DNA of 64,000 nt from positions 1-64,000 of the forward strand of contig NZ_NRRL01000010.1 in the NCBI RefSeq assembly GCF_016583645.1, in the 5' to 3' direction. Both the position numbers and the translations under genes were made by a program. The number at the start of each line of letters is the position of its first letter. Position 1 is the stretch's first letter. This stretch comes from Rhodovibrio sodomensis. GTDB lineage: Bacteria; Pseudomonadota; Alphaproteobacteria; Kiloniellales; Rhodovibrionaceae. The notes under the pieces were generated by a model, which searched no databases, was not told the origin of the DNA, and saw only the letters and a list, made by a program, of their open reading frames with translations. Below are positions 1 to 8,185 of the stretch, piece by piece.

Positions 1-36
1 CCCCCACGGTCCCACAAGCACGGAGCCCCCGTCGCC

Positions 37-759
37 ATGCGCCCTTCCGGACGCGCCGCCGACCAGTTGCGCACGGTTCAACTCGAGCCCGACTTCAGCA
101 AGCACGCCGAAGGCTCGTGCCTGGCCAAGTTCGGCGACACCCACGTGCTCTGCACCGCCTCGATCGACAATTCGGTCCCGGGCTTCATGCGCGGCAGCGG
201 CCGCGGCTGGGTGACGGCCGAGTACGGCATGCTGCCGCGCGCCACCCATACCCGCGGCGGGCGCGAGGCGGCGCGCGGCAAGCAGGGCGGCCGCACGGTG
301 GAGATCCAGCGCCTGATCGGCCGCAGCTTGCGCGCGGTGACCGACCTGACCGGCTTCGGCGAGCGCTCGATCCAGCTCGACTGCGACGTGCTGCAGGCCG
401 ACGGCGGCACCCGCACGGCCGCGATCACCGGGGCCTACGTCGCGCTCTACCAGGCGTTCCAGTTCATGCAGACCGCCAAGGCGATCAAGCAGATCCCGCT
501 GACCGACCAGGTCGCGGCGATCTCCGCCGGAATCTACCAGGGCAATCCGGTGCTCGACCTGGACTACGCCGAGGACTCTTCCGCCGACGCGGACGCCAAC
601 TTCGTGCTCACCGGCCGGCGCGGCATCGTCGAGATCCAGGCGAGCGCGGAGAGCGAGCCCTACGACCGCGACACCTTCAACCAACTGCTCGACCTCGCCG
701 AAACCGGGGTCGGCCAGCTCTGCCGCAAACAGCTGGAAGCCCTCGGGGTCGGGGTCTAA
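37..759 (+). CDS. rph: Ribonuclease PH
   Basis: RNase PH is a phosphorolytic 3'-to-5' exoribonuclease that trims the 3' ends of tRNA precursors in the cytoplasm. The 240-residue length is normal for the family. Seen in the protein: the RPSGR start, [16 protein letters not shown] near residues 53-68, the basic stretch [15 protein letters not shown] used for phosphate and RNA binding, and a C-terminal [19 protein letters not shown] block. The ATG at 37 gives the family N-terminus directly. rdgB and hemW follow on the same strand, an order common in alphaproteobacteria. Only 36 bases are visible upstream, so its promoter cannot be judged. Confidence 0.97.
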   Translation: MRPSGRAADQLRTVQLEPDFSKHAEGSCLAKFGDTHVLCTASIDNSVPGFMRGSGRGWVTAEYGMLPRATHTRGGREAARGKQGGRTVEIQRLIGRSLRAVTDLTGFGERSIQLDCDVLQADGGTRTAAITGAYVALYQAFQFMQTAKAIKQIPLTDQVAAISAGIYQGNPVLDLDYAEDSSADADANFVLTGRRGIVEIQASAESEPYDRDTFNQLLDLAETGVGQLCRKQLEALGVGV

Positions 760-795
760 CTCCTGCAGCAAGGACGACGGGCGCCTCGGCGGGTT

Positions 796-924
796 CCCTC
801 TCCCTCGAGGGGAGAGGGCTAGGGTGAGGGTGGGACTCCGCGCCGTACGCCGGGGACTCCCACCCTCACCCTCCCACGCCGCTTCGCGGCGCGGGCCCCT
901 CCCTCTCCCGTCGAGGGAAAGGGG
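796..924. repeat. Intergenic long inverted repeat, C/T-rich family, copy 1
   Basis: The rph-rdgB gap holds a large imperfect inverted repeat. CCCTCTCCCTCGAGGGGAGA near its left end is mirrored by CCCTCTCCCGTCGAGGGAAA near its right end, and AGGGTGAGGGTGGGACTCC is mirrored by GGACTCCCACCCTCACCCT in the middle. Related copies lie at 3829, 18820, 20661, 24868 and 30973, always between genes. Function is unknown; it would form a long hairpin in RNA. Confidence 0.75.
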
Positions 925-961
925 ACGATGGGCGTGCAACGAAGCCGGGACACGAGACCCC

Positions 962-1570
962 ATGCCGCTGGGCGCGGAGACATTGGTGATCGCCAGTCAC
1001 AACCCGGGCAAGGTGCGCGAGATCGCCGAGCTGGTCGCGCCGTTCGGCGTGGCGGTGAAATCCGCCGGCGAGCTGGGCCTGCCCGAGCCGGAGGAGACCG
1101 GCCGCACGTTCGCCGAGAACGCCGGGCTGAAGGCGCGCGCCTCGGCCGAAGGCGCGGGGCTGCCCGCGCTGGCCGACGACAGCGGCCTCGCGGTCACCGC
1201 GCTCGGCGGCCGGCCGGGCATCTATTCCGCCCGCTGGGCCGGGCCGGACAAGGACTTCCGCCAGGCCATGGAGCGCGTGGAGCGCGCGTTGCGCGCGGCC
1301 AACGGCGGCGATGGCGGCGACCGGTCGGCCTGCTTCGTCTGCGCGCTGACGCTCGCCTGGCCGGACGGCCGGTCGCGCACCTTCCAGGGGCAGGTCGACG
1401 GCACGCTCACCTACCCGCCGCGCGGCGCGCACGGTTTCGGCTACGATCCGATGTTCGTGCCGGCGGGCCACGCGATCACCTTCGGCGAGATGGACCCGGC
1501 GGCCAAGCACGCCATGAGCCACCGCGCGCGCGCCTTCGAGCAGCTGGTCGACGCGGTGTTCCGGACATGA
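962..1570 (+). CDS. rdgB: XTP/dITP diphosphatase (non-canonical purine NTP pyrophosphatase)
   Basis: House-cleaning enzyme of the RdgB/HAM1 family that hydrolyses dITP and XTP to monophosphates so they are not built into DNA or RNA. The 202 residues fit the family. Seen: the start [14 protein letters not shown], the [14 protein letters not shown] stretch with catalytic acidic residues, [31 protein letters not shown] and the C-terminal [11 protein letters not shown]. The reading frame is open further upstream, but that part translates the intergenic repeat, so the ATG at 962 is chosen. The stop overlaps the hemW start in an ATGA, which suggests translational coupling. Confidence 0.96.
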   Translation: MPLGAETLVIASHNPGKVREIAELVAPFGVAVKSAGELGLPEPEETGRTFAENAGLKARASAEGAGLPALADDSGLAVTALGGRPGIYSARWAGPDKDFRQAMERVERALRAANGGDGGDRSACFVCALTLAWPDGRSRTFQGQVDGTLTYPPRGAHGFGYDPMFVPAGHAITFGEMDPAAKHAMSHRARAFEQLVDAVFRT

Positions 1571-2781
1571 CCGCCGCGCCCGCCCCCGCGTTCGAGGCCC
1601 CCGCCTCTGAGGCCGGCTCCCACCGGGCGCCCGACCCCGGCTTCGGCGTCTACGTCCACTGGCCGTTCTGCCTGAAGAAGTGCCCCTACTGCGACTTCAA
1701 CAGCCACGTCCGCAATGCGGTCGACCACGACCTGTGGCGCCGGTCGCTGCTGGCCGAGCTGGATCATTACGCCAGCGAAACGGCCGGACGGCGCGTCAGC
1801 TCGATCTTTTTCGGCGGCGGCACGCCTTCCCTGATGGCGCCGGCGACCGCTCAGGCGCTGATCGACCGGATCGCCGAGCGGTTCGATTTGGCCGACGACG
1901 CCGAGATCACGCTGGAAGCCAACCCCACGAGCGTGGAAGCGGAGAAGTTCGCCCGGTTCCGCCAGGCGGGCGTGAACCGCGTCTCGCTGGGCGTGCAGGC
2001 GCTGGACGACCGGGCGCTCGCGTTCCTGGGCCGGCAGCACTCGGCGGACGAGGCGCTGGCGGCGGTCGAGCTGGCGCGCAAGGCGTTCCCGCGGATCTCC
2101 TTCGACCTGATCACCGCGCGCCCCGGCATGACGCCGGCGAGCTGGGCGGGCGAGCTGGCGCGCGCGCTGGAAGAGGGGCCGGAGCACATCTCGATCTACC
2201 AATTGACGATCGAGCCCGGGACGCCGTTCCACGCCTCCTGGCGGCGCGGCGAGCTCGACCTGCCGGACGACGAGACCCAGTCCGCGATCTTCGAGGCGAC
2301 CGGGCAGACGCTCGCCGCCCGCGGCCTCAACGCCTACGAGGTTTCCAATCACGCGGTGCCGGGGGCGGAGAGCCGGCACAACCTGACCTACTGGCGCTAC
2401 GGCGATTACCTGGGCATCGGCCCGGGCGCGCACGGGCGGCTGACGCTGGGCGGCGTCAAGCACGCCACCCGCCAGCACAGCGCGCCCGAGGCGTGGCTGG
2501 AATCGGTCGGGACGCACGGCCACGCGACCCGCGCCCGCGATCCGCTGGCGGCCGACCAGAAGCGCCAGGAGATCACCCTGATGGGCCTGCGCCTGGCCGA
2601 GGGCATCCACCGCGACGCCTTCGTCCGCGAGCTGGGCGCCCAGCCGGAGGCGCTGTTCGAGGCCGGCCGGCTCGACGCGCTCCGGGAGGCGGGTTACCTC
2701 ACCCTCGACGCCCAGCGGCTGGCCGCGACGGCGGCGGGGCGGCTGCGCCTCAACGCCGTGATCGACCATCTGCTGGGGTGA
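1567..2781 (+). CDS. hemW: Radical SAM heme chaperone HemW
   Basis: HemW is a radical SAM protein related to coproporphyrinogen III dehydrogenase but acting as a heme-binding chaperone. Seen: an approximately 30-residue alanine/proline-rich N-terminus, [19 protein letters not shown] with the CxxxCxxC 4Fe-4S motif near residues 40-50, [45 protein letters not shown] and [10 protein letters not shown]. The length of 404 residues suits HemW. It lacks the extra N-terminal residues and the CxxxCxxCxC pattern of true HemN. The start overlaps the rdgB stop by four bases. Confidence 0.93.
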   Translation: MTAAPAPAFEAPASEAGSHRAPDPGFGVYVHWPFCLKKCPYCDFNSHVRNAVDHDLWRRSLLAELDHYASETAGRRVSSIFFGGGTPSLMAPATAQALIDRIAERFDLADDAEITLEANPTSVEAEKFARFRQAGVNRVSLGVQALDDRALAFLGRQHSADEALAAVELARKAFPRISFDLITARPGMTPASWAGELARALEEGPEHISIYQLTIEPGTPFHASWRRGELDLPDDETQSAIFEATGQTLAARGLNAYEVSNHAVPGAESRHNLTYWRYGDYLGIGPGAHGRLTLGGVKHATRQHSAPEAWLESVGTHGHATRARDPLAADQKRQEITLMGLRLAEGIHRDAFVRELGAQPEALFEAGRLDALREAGYLTLDAQRLAATAAGRLRLNAVIDHLLG

Positions 2782-2833
2782 CGTCCGGAAGCACAAGAAG
2801 CGCGCCGCGCCGCGCCCGACAGGAGGCTTGCAC

Positions 2834-3559
2834 ATGCCCCGCGATCTTGCCCAGGCCGCCCGCGAGCTGCACGACCATCTGAGCCTCGCCAGCCCGCCGC
2901 TCGCCATCGCCTTCACGCAGGAGGTGCCCGACGACGTCCCGCGGTTCGACGCGCCGTTCGCCGAGCCCGCCGCCGACGGGCGCACCGGGCGCGTCTCCGC
3001 GGGCTGCGTCTTCTGGATGCACGCCGCCGAGCGCACCTTCGCGACCCTGCCGGAAGACCACGGCAACTGCTCGGTCGGCAGCTACACCCACGGCCTGATC
3101 TCGCTCGAGGAGGCCGCCAGCAGGGACGACACCAAGGCGCTGCTGGACTGCGGCTGGGTCGACCAGGAGTCGGTCCAGGGCGTGCCGGCGGTGCGGCACA
3201 AGCCGGCGGCGATCGTCTACGGCCCGCTCAAGGACGCGCCGGTGCCGCCCGACGTCGTGTTCCTGCGGGTGACCGGCAAGCAGGCGATGATCCTGAAGGA
3301 CGCGCTGCCGCACCTGCTGAGCGAGGGCAAGCCGCAGTGCCACATCGTGGCGATCGCCCGGGAGCAGCAGCAGCCGGCGCTGTCCGTCGGCTGCATGGTG
3401 AGCCGGGTGCGCACCGGCATGCCGTCGAGCGAAATGACCGTCGCGATCCCCGCGGCCAAGCTGGACGAGACGCTCGACGCGCTCGCCGCCGCACAGCAGG
3501 CCGACCGCGCGGTCGCCCAATACGCCGCCGACGACAAGCGCCGCTTCCAGGCGGGTTGA
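2834..3559 (+). CDS. DUF169 domain-containing protein
   Basis: Member of the DUF169 (COG2043) family, whose biochemical role is not established. The 241-residue protein shows the family pattern: an N-terminal helix, SPPLAIAFTQEVP, a cysteine-containing segment SAGCVFWMHAA, the stretch NCSVGSYTHGLI, a central AAIVYGPL and a C-terminal SVGCMVSRVRTGMPSSEMTV. The start is the ATG at 2834, seven bases after a perfect AGGAGG; an in-frame TTG at 2828 is too close to that site. The gene begins 52 bases after hemW and may be the last gene of that run. Confidence 0.85.
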   Translation: MPRDLAQAARELHDHLSLASPPLAIAFTQEVPDDVPRFDAPFAEPAADGRTGRVSAGCVFWMHAAERTFATLPEDHGNCSVGSYTHGLISLEEAASRDDTKALLDCGWVDQESVQGVPAVRHKPAAIVYGPLKDAPVPPDVVFLRVTGKQAMILKDALPHLLSEGKPQCHIVAIAREQQQPALSVGCMVSRVRTGMPSSEMTVAIPAAKLDETLDALAAAQQADRAVAQYAADDKRRFQAG

Positions 3560-3616
3560 GGTCGACGGCCGTTCGCCCGTCAAACGTGCGTGCCGGCGGG
3601 TCCTCTTGCCCTTGAG

Positions 3617-3813
3617 AGACTTTTGCACGCGGGCAGGGGCAGCCGTGGAGCGTGCTTCGACACGCCAGCCCTTCGACAAGCTCAGGCATTGGCACCTCAG
3701 CATAAAGTTATCGGTAAGTTGCCGATAAACCGAATCCTTCATCCTGAGTAAGACTCCGAAGGCGTCCGTGCCGAAGGACCCACACGGGCGCCCGGCGATT
3801 TGTGCAAAAGTCT
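3617..3813. repeat. 197-bp palindromic MITE-like element
   Basis: A 12-bp perfect inverted repeat, AGACTTTTGCAC at 3617-3628 and GTGCAAAAGTCT at 3802-3813, bounds a nested palindrome. Inside, CCTTCGACAAGCTCAGG (from about 3670) is mirrored imperfectly by a CCTGAGTAAGACTCCGAAGG stretch (about 3743-3762), and the centre is a hairpin TTATCGG (3708-3714), 7-base loop, CCGATAA (3722-3728). No coding frame of substance is present. The layout resembles a miniature inverted-repeat element; no target-site duplication was identified. Confidence 0.6.
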
Positions 3814-3828
3814 TCTGCAGGGGAGCGG

Positions 3829-3862
3829 CCCCTCCCTCTCCCCTCGAGGGCGCGGGAGGGCA
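3829..3862. repeat. C/T-rich inverted repeat family, short copy 2
   Basis: Contains CCCTCCCTCTCCCCTCGAGG followed by GCGCGGGAGGG, a short form of the intergenic repeat at 796-924. It lies directly after the MITE-like element. Confidence 0.5.
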
Positions 3863-3875
3863 GAGCGGATCCCGC

Positions 3876-3904
3876 TTATTGTCGCATTCTACGCAGTACA
3901 ATAA
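3876..3904. promoter_or_regulatory. Inverted repeat TTATTGT-N15-ACAATAA upstream of cysG
   Basis: Seven-base arms separated by 15 bases in the AT-rich part of the 600-bp gap before cysG. The form would suit a dimeric regulator's operator, but no known consensus was matched and no protein can be named. The rest of 3905-4024 shows no gene. Confidence 0.3.
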
Positions 3905-4024
3905 GAGAATAACAGCACTGTGATTTGTGGTATTGGTTGACTCGGGCCGGCTGCCGGCGTATTCCCAATTCTACGAAACGTTCTGCGGCAAATCGAAAAA
4001 GCACACGCCGAAGCGTGGAAATTA

Positions 4025-4071
4025 GGGCAAGGTCGCGGAAGGTGAACCCACCTTTCGCCTGACTCTTGCCC
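4025..4071. repeat. GCAAG...CTTGC palindromic repeat, divergent copy 1
   Basis: GGGCAAG and CTTGCCC form the outer arms; GCGGAAGGTG and CACCTTTCGC form the inner arms. It shares its inner AAGGTG/CACCTT part with the copy at 28115-28160 and is a divergent member of the TAGAGC palindrome family at 27123, 28115, 28175 and 42919. Confidence 0.5.
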
Positions 4072-4083
4072 GCTGTTTCAGAA

Positions 4084-4105
4084 GTTCGGGCGGTATCGCC
4101 CGAAC
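4084..4105 (+). promoter_or_regulatory. Perfect hairpin in the cysG leader
   Basis: GTTCGGGCG, loop GTAT, CGCCCGAAC: a perfect 9-bp stem with a 4-base loop, 58 bases before the cysG ATG. No T-run follows, so it is not a standard terminator. It could be an mRNA leader structure or an operator. Confidence 0.4.
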
Positions 4106-4162
4106 CGGCGGCCGCCGCGCGCAGCGGCCGGGCGCCGGGGCGACGCGGCAAAGGGGTTCGCG

Positions 4163-5590
4163 ATGCGTTACTTCCCAGCCTTCCTCGACATCCGCGACCG
4201 GCCGGTGCTGGTCGTCGGCGGCACCGAGAACGCCGCGCGCAAGGTCCGCCTGCTGCGCAAGGCGCACGCCCGCGTGGTCGTGGTCGCCCGTCGTCTGGAC
4301 GACGAGCTGGCGGGCCTGGCCCGCGACGGCGCGATCGAGCACATCGCCCGCTGCTTCAAGCAGGACGACGTGCCGGGCAAGGCGGCGGTGATCGCCGCGA
4401 CCGGCCGCGCCGACGTCGACGAGGCGGTCGCCAAGGTCGCCCGGCCGCGCGACGTCCCGGTCAACGTGGTCGATCGGCCGTGGGCCTGCACCTTCATCAC
4501 GCCCGCGATCGTCGACCGCGATCCGCTGACCATCGGCATCTCCTCGGCCGGCGCCGCGCCGGTGCTGGCCCGGCGCATCCGGGAGAAGCTGGAGGCGATG
4601 CTGCCGGCGCGGATCGGCGAACTGACCGCGTTCGCCGAGAGCTTCCGGGACGCCGTCGCCAACCGCCTGCTGCCGGGCCCGCAGCGTCTGCGCTTCTGGG
4701 AGACCTTCTTCGATTCGGCCGTCGCCGACGACGTGTTGGCCGGGCGCGAGGCGAAGGCCCGCGAGGGCATGATGCGCCTGGTCAACGGCGAAGCGGACGC
4801 GGTGGGGACCGGCCAGGTGGCGATCGTCGGCGCCGGGCCGGGCGACCCCGACCTGCTGACCTTCAAGGCGGTGCGGTTCCTGCAGCGCGCCGACGTCGTG
4901 GTTCACGACCGGCTGGTCAATCCGGAGATCGTCGACTACGCCCGGCGCGACGCCGAGCGGATCGACGTCGGCAAGGCGCCGGGCGCCCACGCCAAGACCC
5001 AGGACGAGATCAACGCGCTGCTGATCGCCCACGCCCGCGCCGGGTCCAAGGTGGTCCGGCTGAAGGGCGGCGATCCGTTCGTGTTCGGCCGCGGCGGCGA
5101 GGAGGTCAGCGCCCTGCGCGCGGCGAACGTGCAGGTCGAGCTGGTGCCCGGGATCACCGCGGCGACCGGCTGCGCGGCCGCCGCCGGGATCCCGCTGACC
5201 CACCGCGACCACGCCCAGGCGGTCACCTTCGTCACCGGCCATGCCGCCAGCCCGGAGGCCGAGCCGGACTGGGCGGCGCTGGCGGGCGCCAACCACACGC
5301 TGGCGATCTACATGGGCGTCACCACCGCCGAGCGGGTGGCCGACCGCCTGATCGCCCACGGCCTGAGCCCGGACACCCCGGCGGCGATCGTGGAGCACGG
5401 CACCACCGAACACGAACGCATCCTGCCCACCCAGCTGGCCGCGCTGGGCGCGACCGTCGCCGCGCGCGGCGTGCGCGGGCCGGCGATGCTGATCATCGGC
5501 CAGGTCGCGGCGTTCGCCGAGGGCGCGCGCCGCACCGCCGCCGCGGCGCCGGACCCGGCGCGGCCGCGCCAGGTCGCCCTGCAGGGCTGA
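4163..5590 (+). CDS. cysG: Siroheme synthase (trifunctional)
   Basis: Converts uroporphyrinogen III to siroheme, the cofactor of the sulfite reductase encoded two genes downstream. Two modules are visible. Residues about 1-210 form the precorrin-2 dehydrogenase/sirohydrochlorin ferrochelatase part, with the dinucleotide-binding start LVVGGTENAARK and the ISSAGAAPVLARRIREKLE segment. Residues about 215-460 form the SAM uroporphyrinogen-III C-methyltransferase, with VAIVGAGPGDPDLLTFKA, VVHDRLVNPEI, LKGGDPFVFGRGGEE and VEHGTTEHERI. The length of 475 residues is that of the fused CysG type. It starts the cys cluster; DUF2849 follows after 34 bases. Confidence 0.96.
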   Translation: MRYFPAFLDIRDRPVLVVGGTENAARKVRLLRKAHARVVVVARRLDDELAGLARDGAIEHIARCFKQDDVPGKAAVIAATGRADVDEAVAKVARPRDVPVNVVDRPWACTFITPAIVDRDPLTIGISSAGAAPVLARRIREKLEAMLPARIGELTAFAESFRDAVANRLLPGPQRLRFWETFFDSAVADDVLAGREAKAREGMMRLVNGEADAVGTGQVAIVGAGPGDPDLLTFKAVRFLQRADVVVHDRLVNPEIVDYARRDAERIDVGKAPGAHAKTQDEINALLIAHARAGSKVVRLKGGDPFVFGRGGEEVSALRAANVQVELVPGITAATGCAAAAGIPLTHRDHAQAVTFVTGHAASPEAEPDWAALAGANHTLAIYMGVTTAERVADRLIAHGLSPDTPAAIVEHGTTEHERILPTQLAALGATVAARGVRGPAMLIIGQVAAFAEGARRTAAAAPDPARPRQVALQG

Positions 5591-5624
5591 ACCGCATCCA
5601 AGCCAACCGAGAGACGACACACGC

Positions 5625-6035
5625 ATGGCATCCAAGGCCAAGGGCCCCAAGGCCGTCACCGCGAACCGCCTGAGCGACGGCGTCGTGGTCTATCTGACGC
5701 CGGACGACCGGTGGGCGGAGACCCCGGACCAGGCCGACTGGGCGGAACACCCGCAGGCGCAGCAGGCGCTGCTGGAGCGCGCCCAGGCGTTCGCAGGGAC
5801 GACCGTGGTCGCGCCCTACCTGTTCGCCGTCCAGCCGCAGGCCGACGGAACGCCGCGGCCCAGTCACATGAAGGAAGTCATGCGCGCCAAGGGACCCAGC
5901 GTGCGGCCCGACCTCGGCAAACAGGCCGAATGGGGCAAACAGGCCGAACGGGGCAAACAGGCTGACTGGGGCAAGCAGGCCGGATCGGGCCGGCCGGCCG
6001 AACTGGCGGACCCGGGTCCAGGCGAGGAGCGCTAG
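5625..6035 (+). CDS. DUF2849 domain-containing protein with hexapeptide repeat tail
   Basis: DUF2849 proteins are small alphaproteobacterial proteins encoded beside cysI; their exact job is unknown, and context points to sulfite reduction. Residues 1-95 carry the family pattern, including VTANRLSDGVVVYLT, VVAPYLFAVQ and MKEVMRAKGPSVRPD. Residues about 98-121 are four copies of a GKQAxW hexapeptide, which is not part of the family core. The gene lies between cysG and cysI with 34 and 4 bases of spacing, so it is almost surely co-transcribed. Confidence 0.85.
   Translation: MASKAKGPKAVTANRLSDGVVVYLTPDDRWAETPDQADWAEHPQAQQALLERAQAFAGTTVVAPYLFAVQPQADGTPRPSHMKEVMRAKGPSVRPDLGKQAEWGKQAERGKQADWGKQAGSGRPAELADPGPGEER
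5916..5987 (+). repeat. 18-bp tandem repeat inside the DUF2849 gene (4 units)
   Basis: Four head-to-tail 18-base units of the form GGCAAACAGGCCGAATGG, diverging toward the 3' end. They keep the reading frame and encode the repeated GKQAEW-like hexapeptide. Slippage could change copy number without breaking the gene. Confidence 0.9.
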
Positions 6036-6039
6036 CACG

Positions 6040-7695
6040 ATGTACCGCTACGACGAATTCGATCAGGCGATCGTCAACGACCGCGTGGAGCAGTTCCGCG
6101 AGCAGGTGAACCGGCGCCTGTCCGGGGAGCTCAGCGAGGACCAGTTCAAGCCGCTGCGGCTGATGAACGGGGTCTATCTGCAGCTGCACGCCTACATGCT
6201 GCGCATCGCGATCCCGTACGGCACGCTGTCGGCGACCCAGATGCGCAAGCTGGCCCACGTCGCGCGCGTCTACGACAAGGGCTACGGCCACTTCACGACC
6301 CGCCAGAACATCCAGTTCAACTGGCCGGCGCTGAAGGACATCCCGGATCTGCTGGCGGAGCTGGCGGAGGTCGAGATGCACGCCATCCAGACCTCCGGCA
6401 ACTGCATCCGCAACGTCACCGCCGACCAGTACGCCGGGGTCGCCGCGGACGAGGTCGAGGATCCGCGCGTCTACGCCGAGATCATCCGGCAGTGGTCGAC
6501 CCTGCACCCGGAATTCTCGTTCCTGCCGCGCAAGTTCAAGGTCGCCGTGACCGGCTGCCGGGAGGACCGCGCGGCGGTGGCGGTGCACGACGTCGGCCTG
6601 CGGATGACCCGCGACGAGGATGGCGAGCCCGGCTTCGAGGTGCTGGTCGGCGGCGGCCAGGGCCGGACCCCGGTGATCGCCAAGACGATCCGGGCGTTCC
6701 TGCCCAAGCGCCACCTGCTGAGCTACCTGGAGGCGGTGCTGCGGGTCTATAACCAGCTCGGCCGGCGCGACAACGCGTTCAAGGCGCGCATCAAGATCCT
6801 GGTGAACAGCGTCGGCGCGGACGAATTCGCCCGCATGGTCGAGCGGGAATGGCGGGCGATGCCGGACCAGGAACTGGACCTGCCGGACGGCGAGCTGGAG
6901 CGGATCCAGGCCTACTTCGCCCCGCCGACCTACGCGGACCTGCCGGACGACCCGCCGGCCTATGCCGCCTGGCGCCGGCACGATCCCGGGTTCGCCCGTT
7001 GGGTGCAGGCGAACGTGGCGCGCCACAAGCAGCCCGGCTACGCGATCGTGAACGTCTCGCTGAAGCCGCACGGCGGCGCCCCCGGCGACGCCACGGCCGA
7101 GGAGATGGAGGCGGTCGCCGAGCTCGCCGACCGGTTCGCGCTGGGCGAGATCCGGGTGACGCACGAACAGAACCTGACCCTGCCGGACGTGCGGCAAGAA
7201 GACCTCTACCAGCTCTGGCAGGAGCTCAAGCACCAGGGGCTCGCGACGGCGAACGTCGGCCTGATCTCCGACATCATCGCCTGCCCGGGGCTGGACTACT
7301 GCTCGCTCGCCAACGCCCGGTCGATTCCGGTGGCGCAACGCATTCAGGAGCGCTTCCAGGACCTCGACCGGCAGCACGACATCGGCGAGCTGAAAGTCAA
7401 GATCTCGGGCTGCATCAACGCCTGCGGCCACCACCACGTCGGCCACATCGGCATCCTGGGCGTGGATAAGAAGGGCGAGGAGTTCTACCAGCTGACGATC
7501 GGCGGCAGCGCGGACGAGAACGCCTCGCTGGGCGAGATCGTCGGCAAGGGCTTCGCCTACGACGAGGTGGTCGACGCGGTGGAGACGCTGGTCGACGCCT
7601 ATCTGGAAAACCGCCAGACCGGCGAGGCGTTCCTGGAGACCTACCGCCGCCTCGGCGCCGAACCGTTCCGGGAGAAGCTCTATGCCGCTGATTGA
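6040..7695 (+). CDS. cysI: Assimilatory sulfite (nitrite/sulfite) reductase hemoprotein
   Basis: Siroheme/4Fe-4S enzyme that reduces sulfite to sulfide by six electrons. Seen in 551 residues: the N-terminal GHFTTRQNIQFNWP, the siroheme-region motif SGNCIRNVTADQYAG near residue 120, the cluster motifs CPGLDYC (near 415) and CINAC (near 458) followed by GHHHVGHIGILG. The protein belongs to the alphaproteobacterial one-component type without an obvious flavoprotein gene beside it; electron supply is probably ferredoxin, by inference. The ATG is 4 bases after the DUF2849 stop, and the 3' end overlaps the DUF934 gene by 14 bases. Confidence 0.94.
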   Translation: MYRYDEFDQAIVNDRVEQFREQVNRRLSGELSEDQFKPLRLMNGVYLQLHAYMLRIAIPYGTLSATQMRKLAHVARVYDKGYGHFTTRQNIQFNWPALKDIPDLLAELAEVEMHAIQTSGNCIRNVTADQYAGVAADEVEDPRVYAEIIRQWSTLHPEFSFLPRKFKVAVTGCREDRAAVAVHDVGLRMTRDEDGEPGFEVLVGGGQGRTPVIAKTIRAFLPKRHLLSYLEAVLRVYNQLGRRDNAFKARIKILVNSVGADEFARMVEREWRAMPDQELDLPDGELERIQAYFAPPTYADLPDDPPAYAAWRRHDPGFARWVQANVARHKQPGYAIVNVSLKPHGGAPGDATAEEMEAVAELADRFALGEIRVTHEQNLTLPDVRQEDLYQLWQELKHQGLATANVGLISDIIACPGLDYCSLANARSIPVAQRIQERFQDLDRQHDIGELKVKISGCINACGHHHVGHIGILGVDKKGEEFYQLTIGGSADENASLGEIVGKGFAYDEVVDAVETLVDAYLENRQTGEAFLETYRRLGAEPFREKLYAAD

Positions 7696-8185
7696 CCGCA
7701 CCGGAAGCGCGGTCGCCGATCCCTGGATCGAGGTCGCCAGCATCGAGGAGCTGCCGGACGGACAGGCGGCGATCCTGCCGGCCGAGGTGTTCCAGGCGAA
7801 CCGCCACGCGCTGGAAGGCCGGAACGCCGCGCTCGGCGTGCGCCTGCCCAACGACCGCCCGGTCGAGGAGATCGCCCAGGACCTGCACAAGCTGGACGCG
7901 GTCGTCCTGGAGTTCCCGGCGTTCAAGGACGGCCGGGCGTACTCCCAGGCGCGCCTGCTGCGCCAGCGCCATGGCTTCGAGGGCGAGATCCGGGCGACCG
8001 GGGACGTCCTGCAGGACCAGGCGATCTTCCTGGTGCGCTGCGGCTTCGACCGGTTCGACGTCGACCCGGCCACCGCCGAGGCGTGGCAGCGCGCCCTGCA
8101 GCGCATCTCGGTCGTTTACCAGAAGGCCGCCGACGGACCCCAGCCCGCGCCCTGGCGCCGGCACGCGCGCCGCGCGGCGGAATGA
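7682..8185 (+). CDS. DUF934 domain-containing protein
   Basis: DUF934 proteins are regular companions of CysI in proteobacteria and are thought to assist sulfite reduction; no catalytic role is proven. The 167 residues show the family pattern: GQAAILPAEVFQAN near 30-45, LGVRLPNDRPVEEIAQDL, a central VVLEFPAFKDGRAYSQARLLR and the C-terminal GFDRFDVDPATAEAWQRAL. The start overlaps the cysI end by 14 bases, and its TGA overlaps the cysH ATG, so the three genes are likely translationally coupled. Confidence 0.88.
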   Translation: MPLIDRTGSAVADPWIEVASIEELPDGQAAILPAEVFQANRHALEGRNAALGVRLPNDRPVEEIAQDLHKLDAVVLEFPAFKDGRAYSQARLLRQRHGFEGEIRATGDVLQDQAIFLVRCGFDRFDVDPATAEAWQRALQRISVVYQKAADGPQPAPWRRHARRAAE

